DNA from: CAYMDD01 sp964409675
GTDB lineage: Bacteria > Pseudomonadota > Alphaproteobacteria > Rickettsiales > SXRF01
DNA: 19,396 bases
Assembly: GCA_964409675.1 (NCBI GenBank)
Contig: CAYPEF010000027.1
Coordinates: 1-19,396, forward strand
Reading direction: 5' to 3'
The position numbers and the translations under genes were made by a program. How positions within the stretch are numbered: the first letter of the stretch is position 1; every line of letters starts with the position of its first letter. The notes beneath the pieces were generated by a model. That model saw only the letters and a program-made list of their open reading frames with translations, was not told the origin of the DNA and did not search any database. Positions 1 to 7,031 of this stretch are shown here, piece by piece.

Positions 1-165
1 GAACTCACCGCTCAGGTAAGAAATGCAGTGCCTGATGCATTACGCAATGCTTCAAAGCCCATTGATGTCCCGGCAGGTGAGGCACCGCCAGCTCAGCCGG
101 CAATGGCGTTAAATATGGAGAACCGCATCGCCCAAGGCCGTGCCACCACGGGCGGAGTCAGTTAG
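1..165 (+). CDS. 3' end of an unidentified protein gene (start outside window)
   Basis: Reading frame 1 is open from the first base and ends in TAG at 163-165, giving the last 54 residues of a protein. The tail is rich in Ala and Pro (DVPAGEAPPAQPAMALN) and ends RIAQGRATTGGVS. No domain is recognisable in this piece. The next gene on the same strand starts only 4 bases after the stop, so the two are probably co-transcribed and translationally coupled. The reading is supported by the open frame and the tight spacing to the next gene, not by homology. It may be longer than it looks, because the start lies upstream of the window. Confidence 0.6.
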   Translation, partial: ELTAQVRNAVPDALRNASKPIDVPAGEAPPAQPAMALNMENRIAQGRATTGGVS

Positions 166-169
166 ATAT

Positions 170-1576
170 ATGGCAAAAGACACATCTTCCAGCACCACTC
201 CGACAGATCCAAAACCGGCGATGTCGCCTCCGGCGGCAGGCGCTGAAAGCAGCTATGATCGCACGCTTGCGTGGGCGCAAACAAATGCTACAGCCGCATA
301 TGATTTGCTTAAAAACGCGCCTGAGCAGGCCAGGAATTTTCTAAAAAATAATGTAGTGACATTCGACAAGGATGGAAAACCGGACTTGGCTCCTATGTGG
401 GCGAATCTGACCACGGCATCTCAGGATACACAAAAGTTTTTTGAAGAATTGAAGGTAAGTCTCGACCCTGATGGGTCGAAAATGGAAGTTGTCAACGACT
501 CAGCCACCCGCGCTACCAACTTCACCGGCAGAAACAGCGGCATGATCGGCGCCATCATGGGCGGCGTGCTTGGGATTATGCTGGGCGGCGGCGGTGTGGA
601 AGGGCTGCTGATCGGCGCGGTTCTGGCAATGGTATTTGCGATGTTCGCCGGGCCCGTCATGGAAACCATCGCACCCGGAAGCACGGCTACGCTGCAGGCG
701 AAGCAGGAGGATGAAAAGGGGCGGGGGCATGTACGTGAGCTTTTACAGGCTGCCGGGAAAGACCCGGAAAAAGAACTTTCTTCTGATAAAGTTGCAATGA
801 CGGCGCAAGTCACACGCAAAGGCAATCAGACAGGCCATGTGCACATTATCGGCACTCAGGTGGATGATAACCACGTAAAAGTGGAGAAGATGATTAATGA
901 CAATGTCAGGGGAGAAGACCCGCTGGTTGTGGAGTTATCTGGCAATAATACATTCGAAATCAAAAAACGCTCAGGCCTCGGAGCCAGCGATGCAGTCATT
1001 TTCAAAGATGAAGCGCGCCTTACCACGGCACTGGACATTGCAATATCCAGGCATGAATTGGCAAAAGATGCACTTTTAACAGATGGTCACAAGGATAAGC
1101 TGGCGCCTGCTAAAAGGGCATCAATAAATCATGCCAATAATAAAAAAGAAGAGCAAATTAAATTATCGGTAGCGCACTTGCCTGTGAAACTGCAACCGAA
1201 TGGTTCTTTAACAGCTGCTAAGGGTGGTGCTTTTCAGGTAGATGCGTCTGCGGAAAACCCTTCTCTCACCAATGCAGCTTTAAGGCAAATGCTGAAGGGT
1301 GAGCATGGTAATGAAGCACAGAAAATATTAAAGGATGCGATTAATAATAACGATAAATCAGGTAATACACTGCCTGATAATGCAAGCATTGAAGCGATTG
1401 CAGATCGCGCCGATCAATTTATTAAGGCCCTCCCTGCGAAGAACCAGCAGCAAATTGCCAGGGTAGCTAAGGATGGATACGATCCGACATCAGAGCGAGC
1501 ACTATTAACTAGTGCTCTTATTCCTGCTCCCACTCCGCTTGCACTCAAAAATGCATCGGACCAACGGGTGCCCTAG
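170..1576 (+). CDS. Hypothetical protein with Gly-rich membrane segment
   Basis: I do not recognise this 468-residue protein. The ATG at 170 is chosen because it follows the upstream stop by 4 bases and has a GGCGGAG sequence about 12 bases before it; a GTG at 140 is possible but would overlap the upstream gene. The N-terminus is Ser/Thr/Pro-rich and low complexity. A helical, charged stretch follows. Residues about 124-168 form a strongly hydrophobic Gly-rich segment (GAIMGGVLGIMLGGGG, then LLIGAVLAMVFAMFAG), which fits a membrane hairpin with glycine-zipper packing. The remaining 300 residues are hydrophilic, Lys/Asn/Asp-rich and probably soluble. There is no classical signal peptide and no Cys. 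Base composition becomes more AT-rich in the 3' half. The stop is shared with the convergent yacG stop. Its function is unknown; a membrane or secreted accessory protein is possible. Confidence 0.75.
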   Translation: MAKDTSSSTTPTDPKPAMSPPAAGAESSYDRTLAWAQTNATAAYDLLKNAPEQARNFLKNNVVTFDKDGKPDLAPMWANLTTASQDTQKFFEELKVSLDPDGSKMEVVNDSATRATNFTGRNSGMIGAIMGGVLGIMLGGGGVEGLLIGAVLAMVFAMFAGPVMETIAPGSTATLQAKQEDEKGRGHVRELLQAAGKDPEKELSSDKVAMTAQVTRKGNQTGHVHIIGTQVDDNHVKVEKMINDNVRGEDPLVVELSGNNTFEIKKRSGLGASDAVIFKDEARLTTALDIAISRHELAKDALLTDGHKDKLAPAKRASINHANNKKEEQIKLSVAHLPVKLQPNGSLTAAKGGAFQVDASAENPSLTNAALRQMLKGEHGNEAQKILKDAINNNDKSGNTLPDNASIEAIADRADQFIKALPAKNQQQIARVAKDGYDPTSERALLTSALIPAPTPLALKNASDQRVP

Positions 1577-1755
1577 TACTCATTATCGCGCATACTGCTC
1601 CGCTCTTCGCTTAAAATTTCCTCCTCCTCCTGCGCCTCCACCGGCACGGCGTAACTGCCGCTGAACCAGCGATGCAAGTCAACATCCGCGCAGCGTTTGG
1701 AGCAGAAGGGTTTGTAGTTCTCCTGCGTGGGTTTGTGGCAGGTGGGGCAGGGCAT
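1573..1755 (-). CDS. yacG: DNA gyrase inhibitor YacG (zinc-binding)
   Basis: A 60-residue protein with the YacG zinc-ribbon pattern: CPTC at residues 3-6 and CSKRC ending at residue 22, giving Cys3, Cys6, Cys18 and Cys22, followed by the typical ADVDLHRWFSGSYAVP. In E. coli, YacG binds gyrase subunit B and blocks DNA binding; that role is known for the family and inferred here. The C-terminus is acidic (EEEEILSEE), as is common. The ATG at 1755 lies 4 bases after the rpe stop, so translation is probably coupled to rpe. A longer reading back to 1926 would run inside rpe and is rejected because the added residues do not resemble the family. Its TAG overlaps the convergent stop of the upstream unknown gene in the tetranucleotide CTAG. 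Confidence 0.9.
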   Translation of the reverse strand: MPCPTCHKPTQENYKPFCSKRCADVDLHRWFSGSYAVPVEAQEEEEILSEERSSMRDNEY

Positions 1756-1759
1756 GCGG

Positions 1760-2410
1760 TTAGCCGCGCAAGGCGGCGATGTGGCGGCGGTAATGCTCGG
1801 GGCCGTCCTTGAACACGGCGTTGCCGGCCACCAGCACGTCCGCGCCGGCATGGATGACCTGCTTTGCCGTTTGCTCGTTGATGCCGCCGTCCACTTCCAG
1901 TTCGATAATCCGGCCCGAGGCTTCAATCATGCGGCGCAGCGCGGTGATCTTGCGCAGCTGCGAGGGAATGAATGCCTGCCCGCCGAAGCCGGGATTGACC
2001 GTCATCACCAGGATTAAATCAAGATCGTCCATCGCATAGTCCAGCGCCTGTTCGGGCGTGGTGGGCACCAATGACACACCGGCTTTCACGCCGAAGGATT
2101 TGATCAGCTGGAGGGTGCGGTTGAGATGGGTGGTGGCTTCGGCATGCACGGTAATGATATCAGCGCCCGCTTTGGCATAAGCTTCGATATAGGGGTCCAC
2201 CGGCTCGATCATCAGGTGCACGTCGAATGGCAGGCGCGTGTGGGGCTTCAGCGCCTTGATGACGGCGGGGCCGATGGTGAGGTTAGGCACGAAATGCCCG
2301 TCCATCACGTCGATATGGATGTAATCCGCGCCGGCATCGGTGATAGCGCGGACTTCTTCGCCCAGTCGGGCGAAATCGGCGGAGAGGATGGACGGGGCGA
2401 TTTTCAGCAT
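1760..2410 (-). CDS. rpe: Ribulose-phosphate 3-epimerase
   Basis: This 216-residue TIM-barrel enzyme interconverts D-ribulose 5-phosphate and D-xylulose 5-phosphate in the pentose phosphate pathway (and the Calvin cycle where present). It starts MLKIAPSILSADFARLG, the usual family start, which fixes the ATG at 2410; an upstream extension to 2461 would run through a hairpin repeat. The metal and catalytic residues are visible: His32 and Asp34 in HIDVMDGHFVPN, His65 in DVHLMIEP, and Asp174 in EVDGGIN. The phosphate-binding MTVNPGFGGQAF loop and the AGNAVF loop near the C-terminus are present. Length is normal. It lies downstream of rsmB on the same strand with a 118-base gap and is followed 4 bases later by yacG. 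Confidence 0.97.
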   Translation of the reverse strand: MLKIAPSILSADFARLGEEVRAITDAGADYIHIDVMDGHFVPNLTIGPAVIKALKPHTRLPFDVHLMIEPVDPYIEAYAKAGADIITVHAEATTHLNRTLQLIKSFGVKAGVSLVPTTPEQALDYAMDDLDLILVMTVNPGFGGQAFIPSQLRKITALRRMIEASGRIIELEVDGGINEQTAKQVIHAGADVLVAGNAVFKDGPEHYRRHIAALRG

Positions 2411-2450
2411 AACATATATATCCACTTTGCAAGCAAGGTTCCCCCCTAAA

Positions 2451-2470
2451 TCCCCCCGCAAGCGGGGGGA
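2451..2470. repeat. G/C-run hairpin, probable dispersed intergenic repeat
   Basis: A perfect inverted repeat has 9-base arms, TCCCCCCGC and GCGGGGGGA, separated by AA. A further CCCCCCTAAA lies immediately before the left arm. It sits in the 118-base gap between rsmB and rpe. No T-run follows on the minus strand, so it is not a typical intrinsic terminator. Stem-loops of this CCCCCC/GGGGGG type recur as dispersed intergenic repeats in many bacterial genomes; that this is one of them is an inference. It could also attenuate transcription or affect mRNA stability between the two genes. Confidence 0.6.
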
Positions 2471-2528
2471 GTCAAGCCGCTGGAAGGTGAGAAGAGAGAA
2501 TGGACGATAGCCGATTGTCTGAACACGC

Positions 2529-3818
2529 TCAAATTTTTTGTAGCAGGCTCATGAAAAAACCGTCCAGCCCCCCTTTATCGGCTAGGTGAGAGGGTGCAGT
2601 GCGCCACCCATGAGGGGTTTGCGTGGCCATTGACTGAATCGCCGGGGGGGTGGAGGGGAGCAATGTGACGTCCTTGCGCTCCGCCAGGAGCCATTCCACC
2701 TGCCGCTCGCCTTCCTGCGGCTCAAGCGAGCAGACGGCATAAACTAGCTTTCCGCCTGGAGGCAGCAGTGATAGCGCATGCAGCAGCAGGCGTTTCTGCG
2801 TCTGCGCCAAGCGGGCGATATCTTCCGGCGTGCGGTGCCATGCAACGTCCGGATGGCGGCGCAGCGTGCCGGTGGCAGAGCAGGGCGCGTCGAGCAGGAT
2901 GGCATCGGGCGAGCTGGCGGGCCGGAAGGCGGCGGCATCGCTCACAATGCATTCGGCGGCTAAATGCAGTCGCGCGAGATTTTCCGTCACCAGCTTCATG
3001 CGTTTGGCGTTGATATCCACTGCCGTTACGCGCGCGCCTAGCGCGGCGAGCTGTGCCGTTTTACCGCCGGGCGCGGCGCAGAGATCAATCACCGCCTGTC
3101 CGTTGATATCGCCCAGCAGTTGCACTGGCAGCGCGGCGGCGGCATCCTGCACCCACCATTCGCCCTCGGCGAAACCGGGTAATTCGGTTAGTGGGCCGGG
3201 GCGCGTCAGGCGGATGCTTTGATTGGGTAGCAATATGCCGCCAAGTTCCTGCGCCCAGCGTTCGGCGTTGGATTTAACCGTCAGGTCCAGCGGTGGTTCG
3301 CCAAGCAGCAACTGGCCGATGGCGCGGGTTTCAGATTCGCCGTATGCCTCCAGCCAGCTTTGGCGCAGCCAGCCGGGGATATTGATCAGCGCTTCATCCT
3401 GCGCTTTCACCATGGCTGCGCCTTCGCGCTGCGCGCGCTGGAGCACGGCGTTCACCATGCCGGAAAAGCGTGTGTAGCGGCTGTGTTTTACCATCTCCAC
3501 CGCCGTGTGGATGGCGGCGTGCGGCGGTGTGTCCAGCCAAAGCAGCTGCGCCAGTCCCAGGCGCAGGACGTGCGTAACAAGCGTGGCATCCGGCGGCAAC
3601 GGGGTGGTAATCCATGCGCTCAGCAGGGCGTCGATCTGCCCCAGGCGCCGCAGGGCGGTTTTCAGCAGCAGCTGGATATGGGCGCGGTCGCGGGCGGGGA
3701 GGGCGGCGAAATCCGACTGCCGGGTGACGGCCTGCTCCATCGGCTGCGCCTTGCGAAGGATATCGTCCAGCAGGGCGGCGGCAATGGCGCGCGGGGGCGG
3801 GGAGGTGTTGCGTCTCAT
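2529..3818 (-). CDS. rsmB: 16S rRNA (cytosine(967)-C(5))-methyltransferase RsmB
   Basis: A 429-residue SAM-dependent methyltransferase. The N-terminal 130 residues form a NusB-like RNA-binding domain (AIAAALLDDILRK, then FSGMVNAVLQRA, a typical NusB-family C-terminal helix). The rest is the RsmB/NOP catalytic part: the SAM-binding loop DLCAAPGGKTAQLAALG at about 245-261, VDIN at about 267-270, and the two catalytic cysteines, Cys313 in LLDAPCSATG and Cys363 in VYAVCSLEPQEGE. It methylates C967 of 16S rRNA in E. coli. The ATG at 3818 is used; a TTG at 3854 would add 12 residues unlike the family. It is divergent from the SDHAF4-like gene. I recall rsmB next to a DUF1674 gene in other alphaproteobacteria, so the layout looks ancestral. 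Confidence 0.95.
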   Translation of the reverse strand: MRRNTSPPPRAIAAALLDDILRKAQPMEQAVTRQSDFAALPARDRAHIQLLLKTALRRLGQIDALLSAWITTPLPPDATLVTHVLRLGLAQLLWLDTPPHAAIHTAVEMVKHSRYTRFSGMVNAVLQRAQREGAAMVKAQDEALINIPGWLRQSWLEAYGESETRAIGQLLLGEPPLDLTVKSNAERWAQELGGILLPNQSIRLTRPGPLTELPGFAEGEWWVQDAAAALPVQLLGDINGQAVIDLCAAPGGKTAQLAALGARVTAVDINAKRMKLVTENLARLHLAAECIVSDAAAFRPASSPDAILLDAPCSATGTLRRHPDVAWHRTPEDIARLAQTQKRLLLHALSLLPPGGKLVYAVCSLEPQEGERQVEWLLAERKDVTLLPSTPPAIQSMATQTPHGWRTAPSHLADKGGLDGFFMSLLQKI

Positions 3819-3870
3819 GCGGTTTAGAGCTACACTGTCATGGAATAAAAACAATCCCTAACTCGTACAT

Positions 3871-4026
3871 ATGACGCCGAAAACGCCGCTTCATCCCCCT
3901 GTCCCGCCCACGGAAATGCCACCGTCCGAGCCGCTGCTTGCGCTGGAAACTCCTTCTGAGGCACCTGAGGAAGACCCCACGCGATATGGTGATTGGGTAA
4001 AAGCGGGCCGGTGCATTGATTTCTAG
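3871..4026 (+). CDS. DUF1674 / SDHAF4-like succinate dehydrogenase assembly factor
   Basis: A 51-residue protein from ATG 3871 to TAG 4024-4026. The N-terminal two thirds are Pro- and Glu-rich and probably disordered. The C-terminus ends in DPTRYGDWVKAGRCIDF, the hallmark of DUF1674, the bacterial relatives of mitochondrial SDHAF4/Sdh8, which bind flavinated succinate dehydrogenase subunit A during assembly. The motif is seen directly; the function is known for the eukaryotic members and inferred here. It is short for the family, which often has 60-110 residues, but the conserved end is intact. It is divergent from rsmB (52-base gap) and is followed 18 bases later by the thioredoxin-like gene. 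No good ribosome-binding site is visible. Confidence 0.88.
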   Translation: MTPKTPLHPPVPPTEMPPSEPLLALETPSEAPEEDPTRYGDWVKAGRCIDF

Positions 4027-4044
4027 GTGTAGGGTGTCGCTTTT

Positions 4045-4614
4045 ATGCTGACAAAAATCTTCATGCGCCTGATGGCAGGAATTATTGTGCTCATAGCGGT
4101 GCTGGAGTTAGCCGGCGTTTTTATGCCGGAAACCGACATTAAGGCTGACCCGGCCTTAGTGAGCAAATTTGTTAACGATATCCAGCCCCTGCGTTCGGCG
4201 GATGTGATCCCCTTAATCAAGCCTGCCAACAGCAAGCCGACGTTTTTTTATATCTATGCCTCCTGGTGTCCTTATTGCCGCAAGCTGATGCCGAAAGTAG
4301 TGGAAATAATCATTGACGGGACGCTTAAGGATTTCAATGTGGTGATGCTTTCTTCCGATAATGATTTTTTCCGCCTGGGCAATTATCTGGTGGCGGGAAA
4401 CTATGCCGGGAAATTCACACCATACCTGCTCAAGCGCAGCAACGTGCAGCCGCTGGATAAGCTGCTAGGGCAGATGGGAAGTTCGTTCGACGGCCGCATC
4501 CCCTATGCAGCCGTGTTTGATGCGAATGGCAAGCTGGTATCGGAAACGCTGGGCACTGAACATTGGACTGACATAACGCAGGCAATACAATCGCATTCTG
4601 CGCTTACGCATTAA
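4045..4614 (+). CDS. Membrane-anchored thioredoxin-like protein
   Basis: A 189-residue protein. Residues about 5-27 form an uncleaved signal or membrane anchor (MRLMAGIIVLIAVLELAGVF). The thioredoxin-fold part follows, with the redox motif WCPYC at residues 74-78 (Cys75, Cys78) in FFYIYASWCPYCRKLMP, and a probable cis-proline at residue 153 (RIPYAAVFD) followed by the usual strand. The CPYC dithiol is glutaredoxin-like, but the chain layout resembles TlpA- or DsbD-gamma-like periplasmic thioredoxins. It is therefore expected to face the periplasm and reduce or oxidise cysteine pairs; the exact partner cannot be told. It probably shares a transcript with the SDHAF4-like gene. It converges on parC, 60 bases away. 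Confidence 0.85.
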   Translation: MLTKIFMRLMAGIIVLIAVLELAGVFMPETDIKADPALVSKFVNDIQPLRSADVIPLIKPANSKPTFFYIYASWCPYCRKLMPKVVEIIIDGTLKDFNVVMLSSDNDFFRLGNYLVAGNYAGKFTPYLLKRSNVQPLDKLLGQMGSSFDGRIPYAAVFDANGKLVSETLGTEHWTDITQAIQSHSALTH

Positions 4615-4627
4615 TATCCTCCCCGGA

Positions 4628-4643
4628 CGATGCTAACGCATCG
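4628..4643. terminator. Weak hairpin between convergent genes
   Basis: A small inverted repeat, CGATGC-TAAC-GCATCG, lies in the 60-base gap between the convergent thioredoxin-like gene and parC. It has only a 6-base stem and no clear T-run on either side, so a terminator role is possible but weakly supported. Confidence 0.3.
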
Positions 4644-4674
4644 CCGAGAACGACGGATTGGATATAATCACGGA

Positions 4675-6909
4675 TTAGAATTTATTGGTGCGCGGGAAGC
4701 CCGTTGGCGGTAATCTCCCGGCGTCGGCGCGGTTGCCGAGCCAGGGTTTGATATCCGTCTCCAGCCGGGTGCGGTCACCGATCTGCCAGCTTAGGCCTTC
4801 CTTGCGGTTGAAGGTTTTGACGTCGGAGAGGCCACCGTCCTTGTATTTCTGCAAGGCAACACCCTGACCCTTTTTCATCAGCGGCACCTGTGAAATCGGG
4901 AAGAGCAGCAGTTTACGGTTATCGCCGATCACCGCTACATGGTCGCCTGCCACCGGTAGGCAGGCCATGGCTTTTGCGCCTTCGCCGGGGGTGAGAATCT
5001 GCTTGCCGCCGCGCGTCTGCGCCATCACTTCCGAGGCTTCGATAATAAACCCTTTGCCGCTGCTGGAGGCGACCAGCAGGTTTTCTTCCGGGTTATAGAC
5101 CTGCAGGGTGACGATATCCTCATTTTCCAGATCGACCATGATTCGCACCGGCTCGCCGAAACCGCTGCGGGTGGTGACGCGGGGAAGCTTGTCGCAGGAT
5201 AAGGTGTAGAACCGCCCGTTGGTGGCGAACAGCAATAGCTTATCGGTGGTTTGCGCGTGGAAAGCGAAGCGGTCTTCGTCACCTTCCTTGTGTTTGACCT
5301 CGCTCACGTCCGTGAGGTGGCCCTTTATGGCGCGAATCCAGCCCATGCGGGAGCAGAGGATAGTGATCGGCTCTTTTTCCACGAAGGCTTCAATGTCGAT
5401 GACCTTGCCAACTGGGGCCTCGGCAAAGCTGGTGCGGCGCGCGCCGAGCGGGGTTTTGCCGCCGAAGCGCTTCTTGATGTCCTTGATTTCCTCGCCGATG
5501 GTCTGCCAGCGCAAATCCTGATCCTTGAGCAGCGCCTTCAGGCGCTTCTGCTCTTCGGAAAGCTCTTTGTGTTCGCGCTTGATTTCCATTTCTTCCAGCT
5601 TGCGCAAGGAGCGCAGGCGGGTGTTGAGGATAGCTTCCACCTGCACTTCCGAAAGCTCAAAGGCCCGCATCAACTCGCCCTTGGCGTCGTCTTCCTCGCG
5701 GATGATACGGATGACTTCGTCGAGGTTCAAATAGCAGATCAGCATCCCCGCCAGCACTTCCAGCCGGTGGGCGATTTTGCCGAGGCGGTATTCGGTGCGG
5801 CGAACCAGCACGTCGTGCCGGTGATTGAGGAATGCGCCAAGAATGCCGCGCAGGTTCATCACCTGCGGCACGCCTTCGGCGTTGATGACGTTCAGGTTCA
5901 TGTTGAAGCGTGTCTCTAAGTCCGTGGCCTTAAAGAGCGATTCCATCAGCATTTCGGGGTCGATACTGCGCGATTTCGGCTCGAAGATCAGGCGGATTTC
6001 TTCCGTGGATTCATCGCGGATGCCGCCGAGGAAGGGGAGCTTTTTATTCTTATAGAGCTCTGCGATTTTCTCAATCAACCGCGATTTCTGCACCTGATAG
6101 GGGATTTCGGTGACGACAATCTGATAGAGGCCGTGGCTTAATTCCTCTTTCTCCCATCGCGCGCGAATGCGGATGCTGCCGCGCCCGCTTTCATACGCGG
6201 CGACGATATTCGCCTCCGGCTCCACGATCACGCCGCCGGTGGGGAAATCCGGGCCGGGCATGAATTTGGTCAGGCGTGCGCTGTCGGCATTCGGGTGGCC
6301 GATGAGGTAAACCAGCGCATCGCATATTTCACCCACATTGTGCGGTGGAATGGAGGTGGCCATGCCAACCGCAATGCCTTCCGAGCCGTTGGCGAGCAGG
6401 TTGGGGAAGGCGGCGGGCATCACCACCGGCTCTTCTTCCGTGCCGTCATAGGTGGGGCGGAAATTCACGGTGTCTTCGTCGATGCCTTCCATCAGCGCCA
6501 TGGCGGCGTCGGTGAGTCTCGCTTCGGTGTATCGCATGGCGGCGGCGTTGTCGCCGTCGATGGAGCCGAAATTGCCCTGGCCATCCACCAGCGGGTAGCG
6601 CACGGCGAAGCTCTGCGCCAGACGGACCATCGCGTCATATACCGCCGTGTCGCCGTGCGGGTGGTATTTACCGATCACGTCGCCCACCACGCGGGCGCAT
6701 TTTTTAAAGCCGGATTTGGGATCGAGCCGCAGTTGCAGCATGGCGTAGAGCAGGCGGCGGTGGACCGGCTTCAGCCCGTCTCGCACATCCGGCAGGCTGC
6801 GTGAGGTAATGGTGGAGAGCGCATAGGCGAGGTATTTCTCCTCCAGCGTGTTGCGGAAGGAAACGTCCTGCACCTGCGGTGGGTGGAAGGTGGATGATTG
6901 TTTAGCCAT
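4675..6909 (-). CDS. parC: DNA topoisomerase IV subunit A
   Basis: A 744-residue type IIA topoisomerase A subunit that, with ParE, decatenates daughter chromosomes. The N-terminal breakage-reunion domain contains SLPDVRDGLKPVHRR, the winged-helix segment KYHPHGDTAVYDAMVRLAQ at about 81-99, and the catalytic Tyr127 in AAAMRYTEARL. A long coiled-coil segment (KRLKALLKDQD region) precedes the C-terminal beta-pinwheel, which starts near residue 500. ParC is preferred over GyrA because the length is about 745, the C-terminal domain is short, and the canonical GyrA-box QRRGGKG is replaced by QTRGGKQ. Thr88 occupies the position of E. coli Ser80. It lies 118 bases downstream of rimM on the same strand; the gap holds a repeat-like element and a palindrome, so it may have its own promoter. 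Confidence 0.95.
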   Translation of the reverse strand: MAKQSSTFHPPQVQDVSFRNTLEEKYLAYALSTITSRSLPDVRDGLKPVHRRLLYAMLQLRLDPKSGFKKCARVVGDVIGKYHPHGDTAVYDAMVRLAQSFAVRYPLVDGQGNFGSIDGDNAAAMRYTEARLTDAAMALMEGIDEDTVNFRPTYDGTEEEPVVMPAAFPNLLANGSEGIAVGMATSIPPHNVGEICDALVYLIGHPNADSARLTKFMPGPDFPTGGVIVEPEANIVAAYESGRGSIRIRARWEKEELSHGLYQIVVTEIPYQVQKSRLIEKIAELYKNKKLPFLGGIRDESTEEIRLIFEPKSRSIDPEMLMESLFKATDLETRFNMNLNVINAEGVPQVMNLRGILGAFLNHRHDVLVRRTEYRLGKIAHRLEVLAGMLICYLNLDEVIRIIREEDDAKGELMRAFELSEVQVEAILNTRLRSLRKLEEMEIKREHKELSEEQKRLKALLKDQDLRWQTIGEEIKDIKKRFGGKTPLGARRTSFAEAPVGKVIDIEAFVEKEPITILCSRMGWIRAIKGHLTDVSEVKHKEGDEDRFAFHAQTTDKLLLFATNGRFYTLSCDKLPRVTTRSGFGEPVRIMVDLENEDIVTLQVYNPEENLLVASSSGKGFIIEASEVMAQTRGGKQILTPGEGAKAMACLPVAGDHVAVIGDNRKLLLFPISQVPLMKKGQGVALQKYKDGGLSDVKTFNRKEGLSWQIGDRTRLETDIKPWLGNRADAGRLPPTGFPRTNKF

Positions 6910-6934
6910 GCGTCTTGGTAATATATTCCTGTTT

Positions 6935-6990
6935 TGTCATTCCGAGCAACGCGCTGAATCCATGATCTTTCATTTGCATTCGGGATGATA
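6935..6990. repeat. Imperfect inverted-repeat element (MITE-like)
   Basis: The sequence begins TGTCATTCCGAGCA and ends with the near complement CATTCGGGATGATA, giving imperfect terminal inverted repeats of about 14 bases around a 28-base core. It lies in the gap between rimM and parC. The TGTCATTCC terminus is typical of small dispersed intergenic repeats in proteobacteria. No second copy was found in the window, so its identity as a dispersed element is inferred. Confidence 0.45.
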
Positions 6991-7009
6991 CGGTTTGCTG
7001 AAGCCTTAT

Positions 7010-7031
7010 GTAATCCCAGCGCTGGGATTAC
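7010..7031. terminator. Perfect 22-base palindrome over the rimM stop codon
   Basis: Two 11-base arms, GTAATCCCAGC and GCTGGGATTAC, abut with no spacer. The rimM stop codon (7028-7030) lies inside the right arm. As RNA this would fold into a strong hairpin at the 3' end of the rpsP-rimM message. No U-run follows, so it may act as a 3'-end stabiliser or processing site rather than a classical intrinsic terminator. A dimeric-protein binding site is an alternative. Confidence 0.5.

Noticed and set aside
1756..1926. N-terminal extension of yacG
   Set aside because: Out-of-frame reading of rpe; the zinc-ribbon protein begins at 1755.
5251..5919. 222-codon plus-strand open frame opposite parC
   Set aside because: Shadow of parC; no motif and no start signals.
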